Position numbers and translations under genes: made by a program. From the NCBI RefSeq assembly GCF_014779555.2, contig NZ_CP094357.1:2976001-3040000 (forward strand): a stretch of 64,000 bases of DNA, given 5' to 3'. The notes under the pieces are model-generated. The model searched no databases. It saw nothing but the letters and a program-made list of their open reading frames with translations, and was not told the DNA's origin. This document shows positions 55,543-63,829 of this stretch, in pieces (the first letter of the stretch is position 1; the number at the start of each line of letters is the position of its first letter). This DNA comes from Lysobacter capsici. Lineage in GTDB: Bacteria; Pseudomonadota; Gammaproteobacteria; Xanthomonadales; Xanthomonadaceae.

Positions 55543-58212
55543 TCAATAATCGAAGCGCACGCGCAAACCCACCGTGCGCGGGTCGTTCCAATAGCCGCGA
55601 ATGAAGCCGCCGGCGTCGTCGGCCCAGTTCTTGGTCATCTTGTCGGTGGCGTTGAGCACGTACAGCTCGGTGCGCCAGAACGACGGCGACTTCAGGCTCA
55701 GGCTGGCATCGACCGTCGTATAGGCCTCTTGCGCGTCGGAGACGTGCGCGTTGTCGAGGTTGCGCAGGGTGAAGTACATCTTGTCCTGCCACTTCACGCT
55801 GAGCCACGGCACCAGTTCATAGCCATTGCCGAACTTGAAGGTATGCGACACGTTGACGCCGGCGGTGAATTTCGGCGTCATCGGCAGATGGTGACCGGTG
55901 ATGTCGTAGATCTGGCGGCCGGCCAGCGTCGGGTCGGAGCCTTGGTAAGGCGGAGGGCAGGGCGGGGCGCCGAACTCTTCGCGCACGCCGCAGTTCCATT
56001 CGTCGCTGAAGGTGGGGTAATCCTTGATCTTGCTGTCGATGTACGAGAAGAACCCGCCGATCCGGGTGTTCGGCGTGGCCAGGTAATCGACTTCCACTTC
56101 GACGCCCGGGATGTTCACCGTGCCGACGTTGACGGTCTGCCACTTCTTGATCACGTCGCAGGTCGGGTCGAAATCCGGGCAGGGCTCCTCGACGTGGACC
56201 TTGGCGGCGTAGAAGTCGCCGGTCACCTGCATGTCCTTGTAGCGGCTGTAGAAGGCGGTGACCGACAGGCTCAGGCGCTTGTCCAGCAGCAGGCCCTTGT
56301 AGCCGACTTCGAAGTTGGTGACGGTTTCCGGTGCGTATGGGAAGAAGGTGTACTGCGGGCCGGCCGGGCCGTCGATACAGACTTTGCCGCCGCATTTGTC
56401 GTCCTTGTCGCCGAAGCCGCCGGCCTTGTAACCGGTCGACAGCGAGGTGAACAGAATCTCGTCGTCGGACAGGTCCTTGGTCAGACCCAGGCGCCAGGTG
56501 ACCTTGCGCCAGGATTCGGAGTGTTCGTTCTCGGCCGGCGGCCCCCACAGCTTGTAGGCGTCGATGCCGCCGAACGGCCCCATGCGTTCGCTCAGGTCGC
56601 GGCCGTTGTGCGGACGAAAGCCCGGCTCACCCGGCGTGCCCGGGTCGTACAGGCCGTTGTAATAGGCCGTCGATTCGGTATCCCAACCGCCGTACACCTG
56701 GCCCCCGCGGTCGGTCTTTTTGTCGCGGCTGTAACGCGCGCCGATCGTCGCGGTCCAGGTCGGGGCGAAGCGCCAGTCCGCCTGGGAGAAGATCGCCTTG
56801 GCGTCGATCTGGCGATTGGGCTGGTGATAGAACTGGCTGATCGGATAGCCGAACGGCGCGTTGACCAGCAGTTCCTGGGCGTAGTCGATCGAGTTCTTCT
56901 CGTGCATCCAGAACAAGCCCGACACCAGCTTCAGGCGTTCGCCCTGATGCTTGAATTGCAGTTCGTGCACGACCGACTTGTACTTCGAATCCAGAGTGAT
57001 CGAGGTGTTGTCGCGCACCGGCCACACGCCCCAGTCGCCCTCGTGCGGTACTGGCAAGGTCGCGGTCACCTGCGAGGGGATCTCGTGGTAGCCGCCATCG
57101 TCGTCGGCGATCTGCGAACGCTTCTGGGTGGCGAAGGCCACGCTGTATTCGAGGCTGTTGCTGTCGCTGAGAAACCAGTTGAGGTTGGAGCGCACGGTGT
57201 CGATCGACATGTCGGTCTTGCCGGGCACGTTGATCTTCACATCCCACTTGCCGCCTTGGCAGGCGAAACGGGTGCCGGCCGCTTGCTTGCAGTCCTTCAG
57301 CCCGACCTGGCCGGCGCCGGAGTTCTGGAATTTCTCGTAGGCCAGCAGCCACTCGACATTGTCGGTGAAGGCGAAACGCGCGGCGATGCGCGCGGCCCAT
57401 TCGTCGCGGTTGTAGTAGTACTTGTCGCGCCCGACCTTGACGTTGCGGCGCTGGTCCACGTCCGGGATGCCGTCGGCGATGAAGCCGCGTTCGGGGATAT
57501 CGACGTCGGTGAAGTCCTGCTGCTGATCGATCCAGCCGTCGCGCTCGACCTTGGTGGCGGAAAAACGCAGGGCGAAGCGATCGTTCACCGCGATGTTCTG
57601 GATCAGGTTGAGCTGGCGCAGGTTGTAGCTGCCCACGTCGAGCTCGGCGCTGCCGAAGGTGGAATCGAAACGCGGCTTGGCCGGAATGATGTTGATGCTG
57701 CCGCCGGTGGAGTTGCGCCCGAACAGCGTGCCCTGCGGGCCGCGCAACACTTCGACCTGGTCGACGTCGAACATCAGCGCCAGCGCGCCTTGCGGTCGCG
57801 GCGAGTACAGGCCGGCCACGTGCAGGCCCACGGCCGGGTCGCCGATCTCGGTGAAGTTGTTGGCGCCGATGCCGCGGATGCTGACCTGCACGCCGGAATC
57901 CGGACCCGAGGCGATCTGCACATTGGGCATCGTGCCGGACAGGCCGCGCACGTCGCGGATGCCTTCGCGGGTCAGCGCTTCCTGATTGACGGCGGTGACG
58001 GTGACCGGCGTCTTGAGCAGGTCCGATTCGATGCGGGTGGCGGAAACGTGCACGGTTTCCAGGGTGGTTTTGGCTTCGCCAGCGTCGGCCTGCCCGTCCT
58101 TGTCGGTCGTACCGGACTGGGCCATGACCGGCGCGGTTGCGCAACTGATCAAGACCGCGGCCACCGCGACGGCGATGCCGGTCGGTCGAACATCGCTGCG
58201 ATGCTTCTTCAT
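55543..58212 (-). CDS. TonB-dependent outer-membrane receptor
   Basis: 889 residues; the ATG at 58212 has AGGAG 7 bases upstream and starts a clear signal peptide ending near PVMAQ (about 32). A plug domain follows (TPVTVTAVNQEAL, VQVSIRGIGANNF, QVEVLRGPQGTLFGRNSTGG), then a long beta-barrel ending in VGLRVRFDY, with the aromatic last residue expected for barrel insertion. The family includes siderophore and carbohydrate receptors. This one is the third gene of a kinase-transporter-receptor operon, so it probably imports the oligosaccharide or sugar used by that operon, and not the siderophore-like product of the neighbouring NRPS. The reading can be extended upstream into the transporter gene but only out of its frame. 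Confidence 0.93.
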   Translation of the reverse strand: MKKHRSDVRPTGIAVAVAAVLISCATAPVMAQSGTTDKDGQADAGEAKTTLETVHVSATRIESDLLKTPVTVTAVNQEALTREGIRDVRGLSGTMPNVQIASGPDSGVQVSIRGIGANNFTEIGDPAVGLHVAGLYSPRPQGALALMFDVDQVEVLRGPQGTLFGRNSTGGSINIIPAKPRFDSTFGSAELDVGSYNLRQLNLIQNIAVNDRFALRFSATKVERDGWIDQQQDFTDVDIPERGFIADGIPDVDQRRNVKVGRDKYYYNRDEWAARIAARFAFTDNVEWLLAYEKFQNSGAGQVGLKDCKQAAGTRFACQGGKWDVKINVPGKTDMSIDTVRSNLNWFLSDSNSLEYSVAFATQKRSQIADDDGGYHEIPSQVTATLPVPHEGDWGVWPVRDNTSITLDSKYKSVVHELQFKHQGERLKLVSGLFWMHEKNSIDYAQELLVNAPFGYPISQFYHQPNRQIDAKAIFSQADWRFAPTWTATIGARYSRDKKTDRGGQVYGGWDTESTAYYNGLYDPGTPGEPGFRPHNGRDLSERMGPFGGIDAYKLWGPPAENEHSESWRKVTWRLGLTKDLSDDEILFTSLSTGYKAGGFGDKDDKCGGKVCIDGPAGPQYTFFPYAPETVTNFEVGYKGLLLDKRLSLSVTAFYSRYKDMQVTGDFYAAKVHVEEPCPDFDPTCDVIKKWQTVNVGTVNIPGVEVEVDYLATPNTRIGGFFSYIDSKIKDYPTFSDEWNCGVREEFGAPPCPPPYQGSDPTLAGRQIYDITGHHLPMTPKFTAGVNVSHTFKFGNGYELVPWLSVKWQDKMYFTLRNLDNAHVSDAQEAYTTVDASLSLKSPSFWRTELYVLNATDKMTKNWADDAGGFIRGYWNDPRTVGLRVRFDY

Positions 58213-58219
58213 TGATTGG

Positions 58220-58224
58220 CTCCT
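58220..58224 (-). promoter_or_regulatory. Ribosome binding site of the TonB receptor gene
   Basis: AGGAG on the minus strand, 7 bases before the ATG at 58212. It sets the start just before the signal peptide, and excludes the much longer upstream reading. Confidence 0.75.
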
Positions 58225-58280
58225 GGTTGTACGGCGACTCGGGCCGGCGGACCCGCGCGGTGGCTGGTGCGGTTGCCCGA

Positions 58281-59513
58281 TCAGGGCGAGGCGGGAGTGT
58301 TGGATGCAGGTGTGTTTTTCGCGGAATACACGGTCTGGTTGCGTACCAGTGGCCTGGCCCAGGCACTGACGCTGAGGATGTAAAGCAAGGGAATGAAGAC
58401 CAGCGACAGACCCACGCGCAGGCCCCAGTGGTCGGCGACGACGCCGATCAGCAGCGGCACGATCGCGCCGCCGAGGATGCCGCTGCACAGGATTCCCGAG
58501 AACGCGCCGTGGTGCTGAGTGACCGAGTTCAAGCCCAGCGCGAAGATCACCGAGAACATCACCGACAGGAAAAATCCCGCGGCGGGGAAGGCCAATAAGG
58601 AAATTTGCGCGGGCCCGAACAGCGCGAGCCCGAGGCAGCCGATCGCCAGGGTCGAAAAAATCGCCAGCACCAGTTTCGAGTCCAGCAGTTTCAGCAAGCC
58701 CAACCCGACCAGACAGCCCAGCGACATCAAGCCCCAGAAGCGGCTGACGGCGATGGCGCCTTGCTCGGTGGCCGACATGCCGTGGTAGCTGTGCAGGAAC
58801 TGCGACATCCAGTTGGCCAGCGACTGCTCGGTGCCGACATAGGCGACGATGCCCAGGAAATACAGGCGCACATCGACGCGTCGCAGCAGGCTGCGATAAG
58901 CCTCGCGGCTGCCCGCGCGCTCGTCGTCCTTCAATTCCACCGCCGGCAGCGGCAGCTTGTAGTTGAGCAGCGCCAGCAGCACGAAGGCGGCGCTGAAGAA
59001 CCAGTAGAACGTCAGCCATGCCAGCGGCTGTCCTTCGATGCCCGGGCGCTGCATGTAATACCGGAAAGCCAGCGGGCTGAGAAACGACGCCAGGCCGAAC
59101 ACCAACTGCGCCATCACCGAGAAGAAAGCGAAATGCTCCTCACCGGCGGCCACGCGCATCAACGGGTTGATCACCACCTGCAGTAGCGCCATCCCCAAGC
59201 CGATGACGAACAGCCCGGCCACGACCGAGACGTAACCGGGCATCACCGCGATGGCCAAGGCGCCGATGAAATTCAGCGCGAACGCGGTAAACAAAGTGAA
59301 GCGGGTGCCGCGCACTTCGATCAGGATGCCGCCCGGGATCGAGATCAGACCGTAGGCCAGAAAGAACGAGAACGGCATGAACCCGGCCATGGTCAGGCTG
59401 AGCTTGAAATCCTCGATGGCGATGGGCATCAGCGGCCCGATCAGATTGGTGATGAAGGAGATCGCGAACCAGATCAGGAGGATGTAGCTGACGATCATCG
59501 GCCTGTGCTTCAT
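58281..59513 (-). CDS. MFS sugar transporter (FHS/fucose-permease-like)
   Basis: 410 residues with about 12 hydrophobic segments. The first helix region (MIVSYILLIWFAISFITNLIG), IPGGILIEVRG between helices 2 and 3, and the INPLMRVAAG segment fit sugar:proton symporters of the fucose/glucose permease branch, but I cannot name the substrate. GGAGG lies 7 bases before the ATG, inside the 15-bp gap after the kinase gene, so the two are translated from one transcript. It should move the sugar released in the periplasm across the inner membrane for the upstream kinase. The gap to the receptor gene is 68 bp. Confidence 0.88.
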   Translation of the reverse strand: MKHRPMIVSYILLIWFAISFITNLIGPLMPIAIEDFKLSLTMAGFMPFSFFLAYGLISIPGGILIEVRGTRFTLFTAFALNFIGALAIAVMPGYVSVVAGLFVIGLGMALLQVVINPLMRVAAGEEHFAFFSVMAQLVFGLASFLSPLAFRYYMQRPGIEGQPLAWLTFYWFFSAAFVLLALLNYKLPLPAVELKDDERAGSREAYRSLLRRVDVRLYFLGIVAYVGTEQSLANWMSQFLHSYHGMSATEQGAIAVSRFWGLMSLGCLVGLGLLKLLDSKLVLAIFSTLAIGCLGLALFGPAQISLLAFPAAGFFLSVMFSVIFALGLNSVTQHHGAFSGILCSGILGGAIVPLLIGVVADHWGLRVGLSLVFIPLLYILSVSAWARPLVRNQTVYSAKNTPASNTPASP

Positions 59514-59520
59514 GGTCGTG

Positions 59521-59525
59521 CCTCC
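59521..59525 (-). promoter_or_regulatory. Ribosome binding site of the MFS gene
   Basis: GGAGG on the minus strand lies between the kinase stop and the MFS ATG, with 7 bases to the start. It supports tight operon organisation. Confidence 0.75.
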
Positions 59526-59528
59526 GGG

Positions 59529-60503
59529 TCAGGATTGCGGCTGCAGGCAATGAGCGAGTTCGCCGGCGGCGATGCGCTTGCGCGGGAAGCGCGGCAGGAT
59601 CGCGGTGGCGGTGCGGCAACCGGCGGCGAGCGCGTCGCGCAGGCTGGCCTGGTTGAGGCGCGCGGCGAGATAGCCGGTGTTGAAGCTGTCGCCCGCGCCC
59701 ACGGTGTCGAAGATGTCCGATACCGCCTGCGTGGCGTAGCGGATGCTGCGGCCGTCGACATGACCCAGCGCGCCGGCCGCGCCCAGCTTGACGATCAGAT
59801 GGGCGCCGGGCTTGAGCAGTCGCGCGACGCGCTGCACGGCTGGCTCCAGGTCCTCGTGCTCGTCGTGGCTGTTGGCGATGCTTTTCGCCTCCAACTCGTT
59901 GACCAGCAGATGGTCGCAATGGGCCAGCCAGCCTTCGACTTCCTCGTGCACCCGCGGCGTCCAGCCTTCCGGTGGCCAGCCGGTATCCAGCGCGACCTGA
60001 TAGCCCTTGCTCGAGGCCTGCGCCAGCAGTTGGCTGAAATCTTCGCGCAGGCCCGGCAGCAGGAACGGGGCGGTGAACAACGCGACGCTGCCCGGCGATG
60101 CCTGCGGCAGATGCTTGAGCACGAAGTCCGGGGTCAGATGCTGCAGATGCCCGTAACTGGTGAAGAAGGTGCGCTCGCCGTCGGCATGCAGCAGTCCGAC
60201 CGACATCGTGGTGTCGCTGGCGCAGGTCTGCAGTTCGACCCGAATGCCCGCCAGTTGCAGCAGCAGCCACTGCGCCAGGTCGTCGTTGCCGATCGCGCCG
60301 ATCAGATGCGGGCTCAGGCCGAGATGGCGGGCGGCGAGGGCGGAGTTGGCCGCCGAACCGCCGGCACGCAGCTCGCTGCGAGGCAGCAGCTGTTCGGTGC
60401 CGATCTTGGGCCAGCCGTCCAGCGTGCCCAGGACCAGGTCCACGCTGACATCTCCGACGATGCTGAATTGGGGTGTGCCGAGTTGAGGCTGATCGAGCTT
60501 CAT
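59529..60503 (-). CDS. PfkB-family sugar kinase
   Basis: 324 residues from the ATG at 60503, beginning MKLDQPQLGTPQFSIVGDVS. Ribokinase fold: the sugar-binding Gly-Gly motif in LRAGGSAANSALAARHLG (about 52-70) and the C-terminal PfkB signature DTVGAGDSFNTGYLAA with the catalytic Asp. It phosphorylates an imported sugar with ATP; the sugar is unknown. An in-frame ATG at 60539 is rejected because a sigma70-type promoter lies between 60510 and 60539, with its -10 box 6 bases from the ATG at 60503. The message would therefore be leaderless or nearly so. It is the first gene of the kinase-transporter-receptor operon. Confidence 0.9.
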   Translation of the reverse strand: MKLDQPQLGTPQFSIVGDVSVDLVLGTLDGWPKIGTEQLLPRSELRAGGSAANSALAARHLGLSPHLIGAIGNDDLAQWLLLQLAGIRVELQTCASDTTMSVGLLHADGERTFFTSYGHLQHLTPDFVLKHLPQASPGSVALFTAPFLLPGLREDFSQLLAQASSKGYQVALDTGWPPEGWTPRVHEEVEGWLAHCDHLLVNELEAKSIANSHDEHEDLEPAVQRVARLLKPGAHLIVKLGAAGALGHVDGRSIRYATQAVSDIFDTVGAGDSFNTGYLAARLNQASLRDALAAGCRTATAILPRFPRKRIAAGELAHCLQPQS

Positions 60504-60509
60504 GGGGCG

Positions 60510-60539
60510 ACTATAGTCACCCCGATTCCGCCTCGTCAA
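60510..60539 (-). promoter_or_regulatory. Sigma70-type promoter of the kinase operon
   Basis: On the minus strand: TTGACG (60539-60534), an 18-base spacer, TATAGT (60515-60510). Transcription should begin about at the ATG (60503), so the kinase message is probably leaderless. The operator-like palindrome lies immediately upstream. Confidence 0.7.
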
Positions 60540-60542
60540 TAA

Positions 60543-60561
60543 AAATATCCAGTGGAAGTTT
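60543..60561. promoter_or_regulatory. Operator-like palindrome upstream of the kinase promoter
   Basis: AAATATCC AGT GGAAGTTT: an imperfect inverted repeat (6 of 8 positions) with A/T-rich outer arms, 3 bases from the ROK gene end and a few bases from the -35 box. A related palindrome lies at 61864-61884. Likely binding site of the ROK repressor. Confidence 0.6.
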
Positions 60562-60563
60562 AA

Positions 60564-61820
60564 TTAAATGCGGCGTCCGCCGGCGAACGGACGGTGACCC
60601 AGCAGCTCGGCCGCCTGGAGTTCGGCTAGGTCGTCTTTCTGCAGACCTTCCAGGCGCGGCGAGAGCAGCTCGTGGATCGGCAGCACCGCCGCGCCCAGCA
60701 GCAGGCAGTCTTCCTCGCGCTGGGAAATCATCACCCGCGGCAGTTCCGGGGCAGGGCGGCCGCGTACCGAGCGGTGCCACGGCTGGGCCAGGTCGACCAG
60801 GCGCTGCACCAGTTTCTGCGGCGCCGAGCCGCCGATGACGACGGTCTGCGGGTCGAGCAGGTTCTCGATCATGCAGACGGCGTCGCGCAGTCGCTGGGAC
60901 GCCTGCTGGCACCACTGCTGCAGGGCTTGATCCTCGGCGTCGTCCAGGCGGTCGAGCAGGTCCGGGGTATGGATCTGCGCATCGTCCAGGCCCAGCGCCT
61001 CGGCCAGCGAGTGCAGCGACAGGTAGCGCTCCAGGCAGCCCTGGTTGCCGCAATAACACGGCGTGCCGCCCGGGACGACCGGTACGTGGCCGATCTCGGT
61101 GGCGTTGCCGTCGGCGCCGCGGTAGTTGTTGCGGCCGACGATCAGCGAGCCGCCCAGGCCCATGCTCAGGTGCAGATAGAAGAAGGTGTCCAGGTGCCGG
61201 GCGACCCCGTACAAGGTCTCGCCCAGCGCGCCGGCCACGCTGTCGACGCTGTGGAACAGGGGCAGGCCGGTGGCTTCCTGCAACTGGTCGAGGATGGACA
61301 GGTCCTTCCAGCCTTCCAGCGCGGTGGGCCCGACGAAACTCAGTTCGGTGTCGCCGAGCGGGCCGGGCAGGGCCACGCCGATGCCCCATAGCCGGGCGTT
61401 GGCCTGCCGGCGCAACTTGGCCACCAGTTCCAGCAGACCGGCCAGCAGCTGCGGGCGATCGCAGCCCTGCAACTGCACCTCGCAGCGGGCATCGATCTGG
61501 CCGACCAGGTTGACCAGCGCGCCCGAGGCGCGGCCCGGTTCCAGGCTGATGCCGATCGACTGGCCGGCGTCGGGATTGATCTCGAAGGCGATCGGCGGCT
61601 GGCCGCGGGTTTTCAGGTCCTTTTGCCGGCGCGAGACGATCAGGCCAATGGATTCGAGCTCATTGGTGATGTTGGCGACCGTCTGCGGGCTGAGCGAGAC
61701 CTTTTCCTGGATGTCCTTGCGCGAGGCCGCGCCGTGCTGGCGGATGAAATCCAGCACGAGTCGGCGGTTGTAGGGGGCGCTGGATTGCTGGGTGGCGCCG
61801 CGGCCACTGTTCATAGGCAT
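60564..61820 (-). CDS. ROK-family transcriptional repressor
   Basis: 418 residues. An N-terminal winged helix-turn-helix (about 18-62, SRKDIQEKVSLSPQTVANI) is fused to a ROK sugar-kinase-like domain. The ROK zinc/sugar signature is visible as EIGHVPVV followed by CYCGNQGCLERY, which supplies the Cys ligands, and the DSVAGALGE and LSMGLGGSLIVG segments. Such NagC/Mlc/XylR-type regulators release DNA when they bind a sugar or sugar phosphate. It lies between the kinase operon and the divergent GH9 gene, with an operator-like palindrome at each end, so it probably represses both and itself. The start at 61820 is preferred; ATG 61814 is an alternative. Confidence 0.92.
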   Translation of the reverse strand: MPMNSGRGATQQSSAPYNRRLVLDFIRQHGAASRKDIQEKVSLSPQTVANITNELESIGLIVSRRQKDLKTRGQPPIAFEINPDAGQSIGISLEPGRASGALVNLVGQIDARCEVQLQGCDRPQLLAGLLELVAKLRRQANARLWGIGVALPGPLGDTELSFVGPTALEGWKDLSILDQLQEATGLPLFHSVDSVAGALGETLYGVARHLDTFFYLHLSMGLGGSLIVGRNNYRGADGNATEIGHVPVVPGGTPCYCGNQGCLERYLSLHSLAEALGLDDAQIHTPDLLDRLDDAEDQALQQWCQQASQRLRDAVCMIENLLDPQTVVIGGSAPQKLVQRLVDLAQPWHRSVRGRPAPELPRVMISQREEDCLLLGAAVLPIHELLSPRLEGLQKDDLAELQAAELLGHRPFAGGRRI

Positions 61821-61855
61821 TGAAACCGGTTGAGCGTAGGGGGAGAGGCGACGCC

Positions 61856-61884
61856 GTATTATTAATACATCCGTGTGAAGTATT
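61856..61884. promoter_or_regulatory. Operator-like palindromes between the ROK and GH9 genes
   Basis: AATACATCC GTG TGAAGTATT (61864-61884) is an inverted repeat matching at 7 of 9 positions. It overlaps a perfect 13-base palindrome GTATTATTAATAC (61856-61868). The first site resembles the one before the kinase promoter and lies at the same distance from a TTGACG box. It is the likely control site for the ROK and GH9 genes. Confidence 0.6.
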
Positions 61885-61886
61885 TA

Positions 61887-61915
61887 TTGACGGCGGCCGG
61901 CTACATGGCTAAGTT
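61887..61915 (+). promoter_or_regulatory. Promoter of the GH9 gene
   Basis: TTGACG (61887-61892), a 17-base spacer, TAAGTT (61910-61915). Transcription should start near 61922, downstream of the ATG at 61919. This excludes that ATG and supports the start at 61946. Confidence 0.55.
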
Positions 61916-61945
61916 TCGATGCCTAGTCTATCCGGAACCGTGCCG

Positions 61946-63829
61946 ATGACCCCTTTGCCGCATTCGCGCAAGACTGGACTTCAGCTGCTGGCCGCGCTGG
62001 CGATGGCGTTGTCCAGCCTGCCGCAGATGGCCGTCGCCGCGTCGACCGACGAGTCGGCGACGAAGCCGAAGACGACCGTGTCGGTGAGCCTGCCCAAACA
62101 ACCGTTGCTGGTGCAGATCAACCAGGTGGCGCTGGAGCGGCAGGGGCCGAAGCGGGCCGTCGTCGAATACGCGGGCAAGGCCGGGCAGGGCGGCTACACC
62201 GTGCTGCGCGATGGCAAGCCGATCAAGCACGGCGATCTGCGGCCGCTGCCTCCGTTTGCCGAGTGGGCGCCGGGCAAGCGGTATTTCAGTGTCGACTTCT
62301 CCGATGTCGAACAGGCGGGCCAGTATCAAGTTGAAGTGCAGATCGGCAAGCAGCGGGCGCTGTCGGCTCCCGTGACCGTGCGCGACAACGCGGTCTTCGC
62401 CACCACCGGCGCGCAGCTGCTGGGCTACTTCAAGCGCAGCCGCCACACCGACGAGGCCGATCGCGACGTGCCGATCTTCCAGACCTCGCGCAAGGCGAAC
62501 GTCTGGGGCGGCTGGCAGGACGCCGGCGGCGACAAGGGCAAGTACCTGTCGCACCTGGGCTACGCCAATTATTTCAATCCGCAGCAGGCCTCGATGGCGG
62601 CCTGGGTGCTCGCCTATGGCGCGCACGCGCGCAAAGCCTTGTTCACCGCCCACGGCCTGCAGACGCAGGTCGAGGACGAAGCGTTCTGGGGCGCGGACTA
62701 TCTGCATCGCACGCTCGATGCAGAAGGCTATTTCTACACCACGGTGTTCGACCAGTGGGGCACGCCCGGCGCCGAGCGCATGGTCACCGGTTATGAAGGC
62801 GCGGCCGGAACGTATACGACGCTGTATCGCTCGGCATTCCGCGCCGGTGGCGGCATGGCCATCGCCGCGCTCGCGCGCGCCTCGATGCTGGCCAGGCAAT
62901 CGGGCCGCCATGGCGAATTCGACGGCGCGCAATATCTGGCCGATGCCGAGCGCGGCTACGCGCATCTGCGCAAGTTCAACGCGCAGTACGGCGCCGATGG
63001 CAAGGAAAACATCATCGACGACTACACCGCGCTGATGGCGCTGGTAGAACTGCATAACGCCAGCGGCCAGTCGCGTTACCTCGACGACGCGCGCGAACGC
63101 GCGGCCAGCCTGATCGCGCGGCAACAGGCCGACGGCGGTTTCATCAGCGACGGCGGCAGCCGCCCGTACTACCACGCGGCCGAGGCGGGCTTGCCCGTGA
63201 TCAGCCTCTCGGCGTATGTCGATATCGAACCGGAGCAGGGGCGTCGTCAACGTTCGCTCGACGCCATCGGCCTGGCGCTGGGACACGAACTTAGCATCAC
63301 CAACGCGGTCGCTAACCCGTACGGCTATGCGCGCCAGCGTTTTCAGCTGACGCAGGACGGCAAGGCCGCGGGCGAAGTGCTGGAAGGCTTCTTCATTCCG
63401 CATCGCAACGAAACCGGCTACTGGTGGCAGGGCGAAAGCGCCCGCCTGGCCTCGCTCAGCGCGGCCATGGTCATCGGCGGCCGCAAGCTGGCGGATCACG
63501 GCGCCGCCGGTTACGGCCTGTCCGCCGATCGCGCCGGTTACGCGCAAAACCAGCTCGACTGGACCCTGGGCCGCAACCCGTACGGCATCTGCATGCTCTA
63601 CGGTTTCGGCAAGAAGAACCCGCCGACCGTGCTGGAAAGCGCCGGCGAAATGTTCGTGGGCGGCATCTCCAACGGCATCACCGGCGCGGTGGGCAGCGAC
63701 ACCGGCGCCGGCATCAGCTTCGCGCCTGGCCCGGATTCCGAGCAGTGGCGCTGGGTGGAGCAATGGATTCCCCACACGACCTGGATGCTGTTTGCGGTTA
63801 TGGCGATGACGGCGGACGAAGCTCGGTGA
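61946..63829 (+). CDS. Secreted GH9-family glycoside hydrolase
   Basis: 627 residues from the ATG at 61946, which opens a good signal peptide (MTPLPHSRKTG, a hydrophobic stretch, cleavage near MAVAA). An immunoglobulin-like N-terminal domain (about 50-145; LLVQINQVALERQGPKRAVV) is followed by an (alpha/alpha)6 GH9 catalytic domain. GGWQDAGGDKGKYLSHLGY holds the catalytic-base Asp region, HRNETGYWWQGESARLASL the probable acid Glu, and WTLGRNPYGICMLYGFG the C-terminal signature. The QDAGGDxGKYLSHL form, in place of the cellulase YDAGDHxKF, recalls the exo-beta-D-glucosaminidase branch of GH9 as I remember it, so chito-oligosaccharides are as likely as cello-oligosaccharides. Divergent from the ROK gene and probably repressed by it. 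The remaining 171 bases of the window hold no gene. Confidence 0.9.
   Translation: MTPLPHSRKTGLQLLAALAMALSSLPQMAVAASTDESATKPKTTVSVSLPKQPLLVQINQVALERQGPKRAVVEYAGKAGQGGYTVLRDGKPIKHGDLRPLPPFAEWAPGKRYFSVDFSDVEQAGQYQVEVQIGKQRALSAPVTVRDNAVFATTGAQLLGYFKRSRHTDEADRDVPIFQTSRKANVWGGWQDAGGDKGKYLSHLGYANYFNPQQASMAAWVLAYGAHARKALFTAHGLQTQVEDEAFWGADYLHRTLDAEGYFYTTVFDQWGTPGAERMVTGYEGAAGTYTTLYRSAFRAGGGMAIAALARASMLARQSGRHGEFDGAQYLADAERGYAHLRKFNAQYGADGKENIIDDYTALMALVELHNASGQSRYLDDARERAASLIARQQADGGFISDGGSRPYYHAAEAGLPVISLSAYVDIEPEQGRRQRSLDAIGLALGHELSITNAVANPYGYARQRFQLTQDGKAAGEVLEGFFIPHRNETGYWWQGESARLASLSAAMVIGGRKLADHGAAGYGLSADRAGYAQNQLDWTLGRNPYGICMLYGFGKKNPPTVLESAGEMFVGGISNGITGAVGSDTGAGISFAPGPDSEQWRWVEQWIPHTTWMLFAVMAMTADEAR

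Noticed and set aside
55543-58212. TonB receptor as siderophore receptor for the NRPS product
   Set aside because: It is co-oriented and tightly linked with sugar kinase and transporter genes, on the opposite strand from the NRPS operon.
58213-59019. N-terminal extension of the TonB receptor
   Set aside because: Overlaps the MFS gene out of frame; AGGAG and a signal peptide mark the start at 58212.
60504-60539. Earlier ATG for the sugar kinase
   Set aside because: The -35 box lies on that ATG, so it would not be transcribed.
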